From: Oryzias latipes
Lineage: Eukaryota > Chordata > Actinopteri > Beloniformes > Adrianichthyidae
Direction: 5' to 3'
NCBI RefSeq assembly: GCF_002234675.1
Contig: NC_019859.2
Span: 1,805,740-1,869,739 of the forward strand
Length of the DNA stretch: 64,000 nt
The notes beneath the pieces are model-generated. The model saw nothing but the letters and a program-made list of their open reading frames with translations. It was not told where the DNA came from and made no database searches. Below, piece by piece: positions 22,751-32,769 of the stretch; the first letter of the stretch is position 1; each line of letters begins with the position of its first letter. A program made the translations under genes and the position numbers.

Positions 22751-24076
22751 ATTACAACATAAACAAACAATACAAACTTTAATACTAAGATTAAAAAAAA
22801 TCCTAAAAAAGTATAGCAGATCCTTCATAAGATAAATATTAATTGATGGAGTACAAATGTGACACGAATGCACAGTCTGCGCAGACGTGATCGCGTTCTG
22901 TTCCGTCTGCACTGGCCTGGTTTCAGCGCTTTCTCATCTGTGCCCCACAAGTAAATGCAATCGCAATCTACAGCAAGCCAGAGGTAATGTAAAGAACAGG
23001 GTTTTGGCCATCAAAAGCGCCATTTTTTTACGCACTTCTTAAAAGTAGCACATAATTGACACAGTCAGGACGGGCGTAAAAAGCAGCATTAAATGCGTTC
23101 AAAGCTGTGCATCCAAAACGCTGTTTTTCTGCGTCACATATGGGTGACGTGCTGTTATGTTTGCTGTAGTCTGGTGGTTAAAACAGCAGCACTTTTTTTT
23201 TTCCAGCAGTAAGTGTGGGTTCGGTTTCTTTCTTTTGCTGACTTTCAGTGACATTATTGTAGTTAGTGCGTCCTTTTTATTTACTCTTATTCTTCTTTTC
23301 GTTTATTTACATTTATTTATTGGATTGATTGACTGATTGATAATATATAAAACATATCAAAGCAAGCTATCTTTGTTGCTGACAATAAAAAAATAAATAT
23401 ATTTTTTTGTCCTCATAACATGCTGTTACAACCAAAACACCTGATTCAGAAATCAGTCATAACTTTGCAAATGATGTATCAGGCTATTCACTCATTCCAG
23501 CAGAGGTGTGTGGTGGTGCAGCGATAAAGCAGCCAGCGCTTCATGCCTTGCTTTACTTTTTTACATTTACATTTTCTCAAACGTATTCAATTCTTTTTAG
23601 ATCTGGGGAAGCCGGAGCGCCCGGAGAGAACCCGTGCTAACTGGATCCTCTTCCAGTGAAGCCACAGCGCTGATCCAAAGAGCATTAGAGCGGGAAAGAC
23701 TGCTGTGACTTCCATTCAACAAGAACCTTCAGTGTGTTTGCCGGTTACCATAGTGACGGCATTTTTAGTTAAATAGGTTGGGTTGAAGGTTCCCTGGAAG
23801 AGGATCTGGTTTAAAGTCCCAAATGGATTTAAAAAAAAAAAGAAATCAAAAAGATTTAAATGAACAAAAAGGTATTTTTTTAACTATATCATAAAAACTG
23901 TTTAGAAATTGATCCTGTTTGGAATTAATAACTAAACTTAGAGGCTGAATGCACCCTGTACATTCCTGCATATTTATTTCTTAATATTCTATAAATGTCT
24001 CTAATTTCTTATTTCCTACTGGTTATCTAAAAATGTCTCTATTTTTTTTTCTAATAATCTAAAATGTCTCTAATGT
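22751..24076. other. Spacer downstream of the coiled-coil gene
   Basis: AT-rich with no recognisable gene. The last 100 bp (about 23985-24115) contain an imperfect tandem repeat, AAATGTCTCTAAT then TTATTTCCTACT, carrying several minus-strand AATAAA signals for the coiled-coil gene. Confidence 0.4.
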
Positions 24077-24116
24077 TTTATTTCCTACTAGCAATCTAAT
24101 AATATAACCTAAACCC

Positions 24117-26624
24117 TTACAGAACCAGGAGATCCTCAACCTGATCCTCAAAGTCGGACCACTCCTCATCAAAATCGGAACAATCCTCATCATCCTCGCC
24201 ACATTCTTCCTCATACTCCTCCTCCTCACATTCCTCATCATCCTCATGTTTCTCTTGATCTTCCTCAGTCAGTGAAGAGACAGAAACTTTCATTTCTTTG
24301 ATGGAGACTGCTCCTTTAATGGAATTCACAGACTCTTCATCATCTGAAGGATTCAGGAGCTCTTCATCGGAACTGTTGTCCTCATATTCTTCCTCATCCC
24401 CTTCATATTCCTCCTCACACTCTTCCTCATATTCCTCATCATCTGAAGGATTCTGGAGCTCTTCCTCATACTCCTCCTCCTCACATTCCTCATCTTCCTC
24501 ATGTTTCTCTTGATCTTCCTCAGTCAGTGAAGAGACAGAAACTTTCATTTCTTTGATGGAGACTGCTCCTTTAATGGAATTTACAGACTCTTCATCGTCT
24601 GATGTGTTCTGGAGCTCTTCATCATCTGAAGGATTCTGGAGCTCTTCATCAGAACTAATGTTCTCACACTCCTCACCATCTTCCTCATTTTTCTCTTGAT
24701 CTTCCTCCGTCAGTGAAGAGACAAAAGCTTTTATTTCAGTGATGGAGACTGTTTCTTTAATGGAATTTACAGACTCTTCATCGTCTGATGTGTTCCGGAG
24801 CTCTTCATCAGAACTGACTTTGTCATCTTCCTCCTCCTCTTCCTCACATTCCTCATCATCCTCATGTTTCTCTTGATTTTCCTCAGTCAGTGAAGAGACA
24901 AAACCTTTCATTTCTTTGATGGAGACTGCTCCTTTAATGGAATTCACAGACTGTTCATCATCTGAAGTATTCTGGAGCTCTTCATCAGAACTGATGTCCT
25001 CATCATTTTGGATGCCTGATGAAGAGGAGGATGAAGGCTCGTGCAGGCTTGCTTCCTCCTGGTCTGTGAGGATGTTCCTGATGGACTCTGTCAGGTCCTC
25101 CTTGGTTTTCTGGAGGTCCTGGTTCTCCAGCTGAAGAACATCTGCTGCAGCCTTTTGCTTCTTGAACTCTTCCATCCACTCCTGAGCTTCAATCTCTTCC
25201 ACTTTCAGGCGTGAGATTTCCGTGTCCAGACCTGCCTGCTGGTTCTGCAGGCAGCAGATGTCCTCCAGCATTCTGGAGTACTCCTCCCTCATCTGGTCTC
25301 TTTGGTGGCGTCGGTCCTGCAGCGTCTGACGTTCCTCCTGCAGAACCTCCGTTTGCTGCTGGAACTGCTGCATCTGGAGGTGCAGGTCTTGGATTTTTCC
25401 TTGAAGGATGACAGTTTCCTTCTCCATCCTCTCTCTTTCCTCTCTGGCGGCACAGACTCTGTCCTCCAAATCCAAATGATGACTGATTTCATTTTCCAGT
25501 CTGGAGATTTCCTCTGAGAGGTCAGAGTTGATCTGGACCGCCTTCTTGTTTTTGGCTTGATGTTTCTGACATGCAGACTGCAGAGCTTTCATGTTCTTGA
25601 TGGACTTTGTCAGCTGCTCCTTGGTTTTCTGGAGTTCTTGGTAGTCCAGCTGAAGAACATCTGCTTCAGCCTTTTGCTTGTTGTACTCTTCAGTCCACTC
25701 CTGACCTCTAGCTTCTTGAATTTTCAGCTGTGAGATTTCATTTTCCAGTCTGGTGATTTCCTCTGTGAGGTCAGAGTTGATCTGGAACGCCTTCCTGGTT
25801 TTAGTTTGGAGATTCTGACATGCAGACTGCAGCTCCTCCACCTCCTCAGAGGAGCGTTGGACTCCTTCCCGTCTCCTCTGCAGGTCTTTGGTTTCTTTTC
25901 TGAGCTGCATCAGCTCCAGGCTGAGTCTCTGGTGCAGCATGCGGAGCTGGATGGCGTCGTTGGGCTGCTCTCTCAGCTGGGACAGCTCTGCCTGCAGCTC
26001 TTTCTTGAGTTCCTCCAAACGGTATTGTTCTTCAACCATGGCGGGGAACTCTTCTCTCATTTGGTCTCGCTCCAGGATTTCTGTCTGCAGCTTCTGAAGC
26101 TCCGTTTTCAGAGCGGCGGTCTCCTCTTCCAGAGCGTGGAAATGGTTGAACTCCAGTTTGTAGTCCATTTCCAGGACGGCTTGGTGGCCGACCTTTTTCT
26201 GCAGCTTCTGCAGCTCGGCTTTCAGAACTGCAGACTTCTTCTCCATGATCTTCCTCTCCTGTTTCACCCGCTCCTGCTCTAGTTTCAGCTCTTCGTCCAG
26301 CCAGAGTTTGGACCTCAGAGCCACCATTTCCTCTTTGCTTTCACGGATGTTCTCAGAGAAGGCAGCGATTGTCTGTCTTTCTGCCTCACATTTCTCCTGG
26401 ATCTTCATCTGCTGCTGAACTTGTGTGTTCAGGGTCTGCAGGGATTTCAGCAGCTCTTTGTTTCTCTGAGCAGCAGCTTTCCTCTCCCTCTTCAGGTTCT
26501 TGCGGGTGCTCTCCAGATCCTTCATGTTAGACAGATTTTTGCCAATCTTCTCCATTTGGCTGACCATGATGGAGTTCTGGGTCAGGATTGTCTCTGTACT
26601 TTGGCTGATTTCTTTCAGAGACAT
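24117..26624 (-). CDS. Unrecognised single-exon coiled-coil protein with acidic repeat tail, 835 aa
   Basis: No family was recognised. The first ATG is at 26624 (context gaaaATGT, A at -3). The frame is open 63 nt further up to a TAA, but has no earlier ATG. Residues 1 to about 520 are almost continuous heptad-rich coiled coil (Leu/Glu/Lys/Gln). They include an internal duplication: LQSACQNLQTKTRKAFQINS and LQSACQKHQAKNKKAVQINS. From about residue 545 there are four units starting SSDEEL at about 545, 604, 657 and 751. Each carries ESVNSIK, VSSLTEED and long Glu/Asp runs, with many S-D-D-E sites of casein-kinase-2 type. Units 3 and 4 are nearly identical in DNA (about 24250-24345 versus 24510-24600), which suggests recent expansion. 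No signal peptide, membrane segment or zinc motif is visible. An AATAAA lies about 35 nt past the stop (24082-24077). It could be a scaffold-like or nuclear acidic protein, or an old retrocopy; function is unknown. Confidence 0.75.
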   Translation of the reverse strand: MSLKEISQSTETILTQNSIMVSQMEKIGKNLSNMKDLESTRKNLKRERKAAAQRNKELLKSLQTLNTQVQQQMKIQEKCEAERQTIAAFSENIRESKEEMVALRSKLWLDEELKLEQERVKQERKIMEKKSAVLKAELQKLQKKVGHQAVLEMDYKLEFNHFHALEEETAALKTELQKLQTEILERDQMREEFPAMVEEQYRLEELKKELQAELSQLREQPNDAIQLRMLHQRLSLELMQLRKETKDLQRRREGVQRSSEEVEELQSACQNLQTKTRKAFQINSDLTEEITRLENEISQLKIQEARGQEWTEEYNKQKAEADVLQLDYQELQKTKEQLTKSIKNMKALQSACQKHQAKNKKAVQINSDLSEEISRLENEISHHLDLEDRVCAAREERERMEKETVILQGKIQDLHLQMQQFQQQTEVLQEERQTLQDRRHQRDQMREEYSRMLEDICCLQNQQAGLDTEISRLKVEEIEAQEWMEEFKKQKAAADVLQLENQDLQKTKEDLTESIRNILTDQEEASLHEPSSSSSSGIQNDEDISSDEELQNTSDDEQSVNSIKGAVSIKEMKGFVSSLTEENQEKHEDDEECEEEEEEDDKVSSDEELRNTSDDEESVNSIKETVSITEIKAFVSSLTEEDQEKNEEDGEECENISSDEELQNPSDDEELQNTSDDEESVNSIKGAVSIKEMKVSVSSLTEEDQEKHEEDEECEEEEYEEELQNPSDDEEYEEECEEEYEGDEEEYEDNSSDEELLNPSDDEESVNSIKGAVSIKEMKVSVSSLTEEDQEKHEDDEECEEEEYEEECGEDDEDCSDFDEEWSDFEDQVEDLLVL

Positions 26625-26689
26625 TTTCAAACTTTCTTTTAGAATTTCTGGAATCGTTCTTTTGATGCTTTGTGTCTCTCTTGCCACTT

Positions 26690-26964
26690 CTGCTCTTTTT
26701 TAAAATCTCTTTCCGTCGTTTCCCTCGGTGTCTCTGTGAGTTCAGGTGGTTATATTAAACAATGTTGCTGACAACATTAGATGACGTCACATGCTCTCAT
26801 CTGACGCTGAATGACCTGCTAAAAAATCATGATGACCTGCTAAACAATCGTGGTAATGACGCAATATGCCGTCATCTGTCTGAATGACCTAATGTGACAT
26901 TTTCTGACGGTGTGTCACGTGCTGCGTCGCAAACGTTATGATTTTATGGATTTATGAAGCGCTT
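26690..26964. other. Spacer with short direct repeats, probable 5' flank of the coiled-coil gene
   Basis: The spacer between the ORF and the NRF1-like array contains repeated GATGACCTGCTAAA and CGTCATCTG/TGAATGACCT words near 26785-26895 and several TGACGTCA-like or ACGTCAC words. There is no open coding region. It is likely 5' UTR or promoter of the minus-strand gene. Confidence 0.35.
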
Positions 26965-27090
26965 AATTTTCGCGCATGCGTGCTGACGGCTCGTCCACAG
27001 AGCCTCTTCCTGCTGGCGCATGCGTACTGACGGCTCCTCCACAGAACCGCTTCCTGCTCGCGCATGCGTGCTGACGGCTCCTTCACAGAG
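26965..27090 (-). promoter_or_regulatory. Three 44-bp repeats each with an NRF1-like palindrome
   Basis: GCATGC cores at 26974, 27018 and 27062 lie exactly 44 bp apart, each in the context (C/G)GCGCATGCGT. This matches the palindromic NRF1 consensus. The rest of each unit (ctgacggctc, cacag, cttcctgct) is also repeated. The array is about 350-440 bp upstream of the coiled-coil ORF's ATG, so it is a plausible promoter for that gene; no transcription start can be read from sequence. Confidence 0.5.
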
Positions 27091-27854
27091 TCGCAGTTCG
27101 ACCAGCGGTAGCTGCGCAAACGAGAGGAATTCTGATGTTTCTGGACGTCATCGATCAATATCAATACTCCAGTGGTATTGATTGATTGGTTGTGAAATGA
27201 CGTCATGAAGCAGAGATGTTCAAAGGAACCGCCGAGGGCCTGTAGACGTTTTCCCGGTTCTGAACTTCCGGACCCGGAAGTCCTGGAAAAGATGTAACTT
27301 ACATTTTACAATAATTGTCATCCAAACTTTAGCCATAGTTTCCATCAGAACCTCCCTCTAAAGTACACAGTTATATTGACAACATGACTTAGTCATTTGA
27401 CTGTCTTGTTCGTAGACAACGACACAAGGACTTGACGTTCTGATGGCACTGACATGTTTGATAGAAAGACTTAGTTTTGAGAGATGAACTAAAGATTTTG
27501 AGCAAGTTACAGGCTTTTGCAAGAAATCCATAGTGTTTTGCTGTTTGTACAAATTGTTTTGAGAAATGCACACACGAATTTGCAAATTTCAATTCTGATC
27601 TGAGAATTGTACTAAAGCGACTGAGAAAAACTGTGAGAACCCTCCAGAAAACTTAATTAAAAATCATCATCATTTTTATGTTTTCAAAGTTGTCCATACA
27701 TAAACCATATAAAACATACTTTGTAGTGGTGCAAATATAAAATGTAAAATTTGGCTATAGATATAAGTTAGTAGCTAAAATGAATCAAAGATCAGTTTAA
27801 ATCACATTCCTCAACTTTTATCAGCATTAATTACATGTTGCAAGCCAGTTACTT

Positions 27855-29160
27855 CTGTGCCGGTCCCAAGCCCGGATAAATAGAGAGGGTTGCGTCAGGA
27901 AGGGCATCCGGCGTAAAATTTGCCAAAATAAGCATGCGAATCATCCACAACACTTTAGACATACCGGATCGGTCAAGGCCCGGGTTAACAACGATCGCCA
28001 CCGATGCTGTTAACCTACAGGGTGTCTGTGGAAATTTGACTACTGTTGGTCGAAGAAAGAGGGGAGGCAGAAGGGTCCGGGGCCAGAGAGAGAAGGGAAG
28101 AGTCTCAGAAAGAGTCTCAGACAGGATGATGAGCCTAAAGTTAGAAATTGAAGGGGTGATGGTGAATGTAGTCAGTGGGTATGCGCCACAGGTTGGCTGT
28201 GAGTTAGAAGTGAAAGAGAGATTCTGGAGTGAGTTGGATGAGGTCATAGAGAGTATCCCCAGAGGAGAGAGAGTTGTTATTGGAGCAGACTTTAATGGGC
28301 ATGTTGGTGAGGGCAACAGAGGTGATGAGGAGGTGATGGGCAGGTTTGGTGTGAAGGAAAGGAATCTGGAGGGACAGATGGTGGTGGACTTTGCGAAGAG
28401 GATGGAAATGGCTGTAGTCAACACTTACTTCCAGAAGAGAGAGGAACATAGAGTGACATACAGAAGTGGAGGTAGGAGTACTCAGGTGGACTACATCCTA
28501 TGTAGACGAGGTCATTTGAGAGAGGTTAATGACTGCAAAGTGGTGGTAGGAGAGAGTGTAGCCAGACAGCACCGCATGGTGGTGTGTAAGATGACTCTGG
28601 AGGTCAGGAAGAAAAAGGGGGGGAAAACAGAAAAGAAGACCAAGTGGTGGAAGCTACAGAATGAAGAAACTTGTGAGGAATTTAGGCAGAAGTTGAGACA
28701 GGTCCTGGGTGGTCAGGGTGAGCTTCCAGAGGACTGGGAAACTACAGCAGAGATTATCAGGGAAACAGGTAGGAAGGTGCTAGGTGTGTCATCTGGAAAG
28801 AGGAAAGACGGTAAAGACACTTGGTGGTGGAATGAGGAAGTACAGGAATGCGTCCAGAGGAAGAGGTTGGCTAAAAGGAAGTGGGATGTAGAAAGGACTG
28901 AGGAAGGTAGACAGGAGTACAAGGAAGCGCAGCGTAGAGTGAAGAGAGAGGTGGCAAAGGCCAAACAGAAAGCTTACGATGAGCTATATGACAGGTTAGA
29001 CACAAAGGAAGGAGAGAAGGACTTGTACAGGCTAGCCAGACAGAGAGACAGAGATGGGAAGGACGTGCAACAGATAAGGGTGATTAAGGACAGAGATGGA
29101 AAGGTGCTAACAACCTAGGAGAGTGTACAGAAAAGATGGAAGGAGTATTTTGAGGAGCTG
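27855..29160 (+). mobile_element. RTE-type LINE, 5' part with endonuclease ORF
   Basis: The leader GGTTGCGTCAGGAAGGGCAT then CCGGCGTAAAA (27888-27918) is typical of fish RTE elements. The ORF 27934-29118 (394 codons) is an apurinic-type endonuclease/exonuclease/phosphatase domain: VVIGADFNGHVGEG, TYRSGGRSTQVDYILCRRGH, ARQHRMVVCKM. The frame stops at TAG 29116-29118, inside what would continue as ESVQKRWKEYFEEL, and the sequence then changes to another repeat near 29160. The reverse transcriptase is missing. It is a dead 5' fragment, likely inserted after the neighbouring gene formed. Confidence 0.8.
27934..29118 (+). pseudogene. RTE LINE endonuclease ORF, prematurely stopped
   Basis: Craniofacial-development-protein-2-like endonuclease, as in many fish RTE copies. 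The catalytic-type motif GADFNGHVG is at about residue 117, the DYILCR block at about 186, and the RQHRMVV block (conserved His) at about 211. The C-terminal 150 residues are Lys/Arg/Glu-rich linker before the missing reverse transcriptase. Confidence 0.75.
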
Positions 29161-29265
29161 GCTCTAGTCGCCCTCCACGCCGACCTCGACACACCACCGC
29201 CGCCTTCACCACCCACCGTTAATGAAGGCTAGTCAAAGCTGCATATGCTAGTGTGCATAGCGATG
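29160..29265 (+). repeat. Partial copy of the left region of element E1
   Basis: CCTCCACGCCGACCTCGACA through GAAGGCTAGTCAAAGC parallels 29617-29687 of E1. It abuts the broken LINE end, so the LINE was cut by, or recombined with, this family. Confidence 0.45.
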
Positions 29266-29573
29266 GGGAAGGTTCAATTATCACTCTGAGGTCACATTTG
29301 GTGAATCTGCTCACCACTCCTTTATTCTTCTTCTTCAACTCCAAATCCACAAAACTTGCAACGCCCCTCTGGTCTCTACGGTAACCCGGGAGGGACACAC
29401 CTCTCCCAAAATAAAAGACCCAAGAAGTTTGTTACATACGTCCACCCTTTCAAAAGAAATGTCCTCATTTCTACATATGGCGATAACAAAAGTCATCCAA
29501 ACAGGAACTACATGAGTTTTCAAAACCCACAGGCAAATATCCCACCACAGGAGGACAAACAATAATAATAATT

Positions 29574-32206
29574 AAAGCCGCAAGCGGCGTTGTATGGCCC
29601 GCAGACGCAACCCGCCTTCCACGCCCAACTCTACGCACCACCGCCTCCCTCACTGCCCACTTTTGATAAAGGCTAGTCAAAACGGCTTTTGCTAATTATG
29701 CTAACTATGCTAGCTATGCTGATTTGGCTAAAAGTGCTAGCATTGCGATCATCATCATCAACTGACTCAGGAAAACAGATTATTAAAAATGCTAATTATG
29801 CTAACTATGCTAGCTATGCTAATGTGGCTAAAAGTGCTAGCATAGCGATCAGCATCATCAACTGACTCAGAAAAACACATTACCTAAAATGCTAATTATG
29901 CTAACTATGCTAGCTATGCTAATGTGGCTAAAAGTGCTAGCATAGCGATCAGCATCATCAACTTACTCAGAAAAACACATTACTAAAAATGCTAATTATG
30001 CTAACTATGCTAGCTATGCTAATGTGGCTAAAAGTGCTAGCATTGCGATCAGCATCATCAACTGACTCAGAAAAACACATTGCCTAAAATGCTAATTATG
30101 CTAACTATGCTAGCTATGCTAATGTGGCTAAAAGTGCTAGCATAGCGATCGGCATCATCAACTGACTCAGAAAAACACATTCCTCCATTGGTGAGAGCTA
30201 TATGCCATAAGTTGATAAAAAACCCACTTTTTCCAAAATGGCGGCTTTTTTGTTTATTTTATCTCCATAGCAACCATTTTATGTTTTGTTCCCCTTGAGA
30301 AGACGAACAGATTGACGTCAGTTTCGGACAAATCGGTAAAAGTAAACTTTTTGTCGTCCTTAGCAACAGTGGTTTTATGCTAACCACGCCCACATTCCTT
30401 ATATGTCCATATCCAGTGTTTTTCAATGTATTCAGTTTCAGGCATGAATGCATGCATTCAATTTTCACTGTATTGTATTGAAATGCATGGGAGTTATAAC
30501 AGTGCGCCACTTTGCTAGCTTGCCAAGCGCACACCGTTCAAAATCTACAACTTCTAATTCCAACATTTTTTCCACAGTAGCTTGCCATTGATGGCCAAAA
30601 AGTTTCGAGACGATCGATAAAAATTCCAACGACAAGTTTACGTTTGAATCCAGTGGCAAAGGTGTTTTTTATAGAAAATTCAAGATGGCCGCCTTTTCCC
30701 GAGGTCAAAGGTCGACGAAACTCCAGAGGTGATTGTAGACTTATGCTACGGACATGCGAGTCACATTTCGTGAAAATCGCTCAAAAAAAAGTTCCTTTTT
30801 CCATATTGTGTAAAAACGCGAAAAACTCAAAATGGCCGATTTTGGCACAAAATGGCCGCCAAACCGTAGGTCGTGTCGCCATCACGTAATGATTTCAAAA
30901 CTTTCTTTGGATATACCCGACAAAGTTATCTGGGTTTCGTTAGCCGATTCTTAAAAATAAAATCCGAAAAAAATTTTTTTTGCCGAGTCAGCACTTTTTT
31001 TTGCGATCGTTTTTTGTTTACCACGGCCACATTCCTTTATGGATTTTGTCGTATGTGACATCATTTTGTTCAGTGTGGACCAGGGTATCGCATATTTCAG
31101 TTTCAGGCTATTCTGATAAAATATGTGCGAGCTAGCTAAAACGGCGACGGTTGCGAATTCGCCACGCGCACGCGTTTCAAATTCTACAACTTCTAATTCC
31201 AACATTTTGTCCACAGTAGCTTGCCATTGATGCCCGAGAAGTTTCAAAAAGATCGATAAAAATCCCTAGGACGAGTTTTCGTTTGTAACCGTTACTGAAG
31301 GTGCTTTTTTTGAAAATTCAAGATGGCTGCCCCTTCCCAAGGTCAAAAGTCAAGGAAACTTCTCTGGTAGTTGTAGAATCAAGCTGGTGGCTTGTGTGTG
31401 CAATTTCGCTAAAATCGCTCAAACAAAAGTGTCGTTTTCCCATATTGTCAAAAAACACGAAAATCGCCATTTCACTGAGTTCGCCACAAAATGGCCGCCA
31501 AGCCGTAAGTCGTGTGGCCATCCCATAATGATTTCATAACTTCTTTGGGATATGTCCAACACGTGTGTTTTGGTTTGGTAACTGTATTTCGAAATATTTT
31601 TTTTTGGCCCCATAAGCGATTTTCGGCCCCTTCATTTTTTTTACGGGAACGCTCGCCGTGATGTCATCATCGTGGGGGGGGTGACGTTCTCTTTGCCGAA
31701 AATTCATTTTCAATTTATCCTCGGTGTGCGCCAATTTTGGTGAGTTTTCGGGTATGGGGCGGGGGTCAAATTTTCGCTGAAAGTGGAAGAAAGAAAGAAG
31801 AAGAATAAAAAAAAAAATAAAAATAAAAATGAAACGAAGCAGAAACAATATAGAAGTTTTTGCGGTTAGGATTTCCTATGTATTTCAATGCGGCCTGTCT
31901 TTTACTATAGGCTGGGCATGTCTTTTTGGCTTTAAACCCGTTCTTTGAGGGCTTTTTGGGGCTTTTTTGTGTCTTTGTCGTCATTTTTGCGACTACAATT
32001 TTGTCGTTTGTGCGATGGTGTTGTGCGTGTGTGTGTGTATTTTTGTTGCGTTACACAATTGTCGTGTTGTTGTGTGCTTTGGGCGACTTTTGACCCCATT
32101 TTTTGGCGTTTTGACGCGTTTTCTTGACGTTTTGGACCTTTTTGAGTGTTCGACCCTCGTAGCAGTTACAATATGGTCCTTGCACTCTGTGAGTGCTGCG
32201 GGCCAT
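29574..32206 (+). mobile_element. 2.6-kb non-coding element with terminal hairpins, flanked by AAT repeats (E1)
   Basis: The flanks are (AAT)n on both sides (29561-29572 and 32205-32218). The left end has hairpin GCCGC-AA-GCGGC (29577-29588), then ATGGCCCGCAG (29594-29604). The right end has hairpin GCACTC-TGT-GAGTGC (32182-32196), then CTGCGGGCCAT (32196-32206), the exact inverse of the left word. Inside are a 100-bp tandem array and a 639-bp direct duplication (GTAGCTTGCCATTGATG at about 30578 and 31217). It has no convincing ORF. Right-end hairpins resemble Helitrons but the terminal bases do not match well; unclassified. Confidence 0.7.
29691..30190 (+). repeat. Five copies of an exact 100-bp tandem repeat
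   Basis: GCTAATTATGCTAACTATGC occurs at 29691, 29791, 29891, 29991 and 30091. Units differ by a few bases and contain CTCAGAAAAACACATT. Each unit itself has short CTA/GCTA sub-repeats. Confidence 0.95.
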
Positions 32207-32439
32207 AATAATAATAATACAACATTGCCTGCAAACAACAGGATATTATTCAACAGTATCTTTCAAGGAGGGAAAACAAAACAACATATAAATAATAGTT
32301 TCTTTACCAAAATAAAATAAAAAATCACTGTGACATAATCCTGTGTTGTTACATCCTAATAAAGTCCTGATAACGTGATGGAGCACGCGCCATCCTGCCA
32401 CTGCGGGAGGATGCAGGCGCCGTCCCAAACGCATCCCTC

Positions 32440-32665
32440 TGTCCCTGTTGGGGTTGGCCACCGATATGTGTTGGTAGTAGAGGATTACTTCACAAAATTT
32501 GTGAATGTTTATGCTCTGCCCAACCAGACTGCAGAGACGGTTGCCCGCTGTCTTTGTGCTGGTGCACGGGGTCCCTGAGGTGCAGCACAGCAACCAGGGT
32601 CGGCAGTTTGAAGCAGAGAGGATTCAGAACCTCTGCCGGTTGCTGGGCGTTGCTAAGACACGTAC
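32440..32665 (+). pseudogene. Ty3/gypsy integrase fragment
   Basis: The frame reads GHRYVLVVEDYFTKFVNVYA then LPNQTAETVARCL. After a frameshift it continues VHGVPEVQHSNQGRQFEAER and NLCRLLGVAKTRT. This is the DDE integrase core of gypsy-type LTR elements (first Asp in VVEDYF; second in the HSNQG block, where Asp is replaced by Asn). It is truncated and shifted. No LTRs were found. Confidence 0.75.
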
Positions 32666-32682
32666 TGCTGCGGGGGTCAAAT

Positions 32683-32757
32683 CTTCGCTGAAAGGTGCCG
32701 AAATCGTTCCAACTGCGAAAACAATGTTTTCCTTGCAGTCAGTGACTGCTGCTGCGG
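32683..32757 (+). repeat. Right-end fragment (E3) of the E1 family
   Basis: GGGGTCAAATCTTCGCTGAA through CTGCTGCGGGCC matches the end of copy E2, including hairpin GCAGTC-AGT-GACTGC (32735-32749). It is joined directly to the gypsy integrase fragment. Confidence 0.65.
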
Positions 32758-32769
32758 GCCAGAATGACA

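Noticed and set aside
24298-24513. Plus-strand Ser-rich ORF
   Set aside because: Shadow of the Glu/Asp repeat tail on the minus strand.
26625-26687. Upstream extension of the coiled-coil ORF
   Set aside because: The frame is open but the first codon is GTG, with TAA just above; the first ATG is at 26624.
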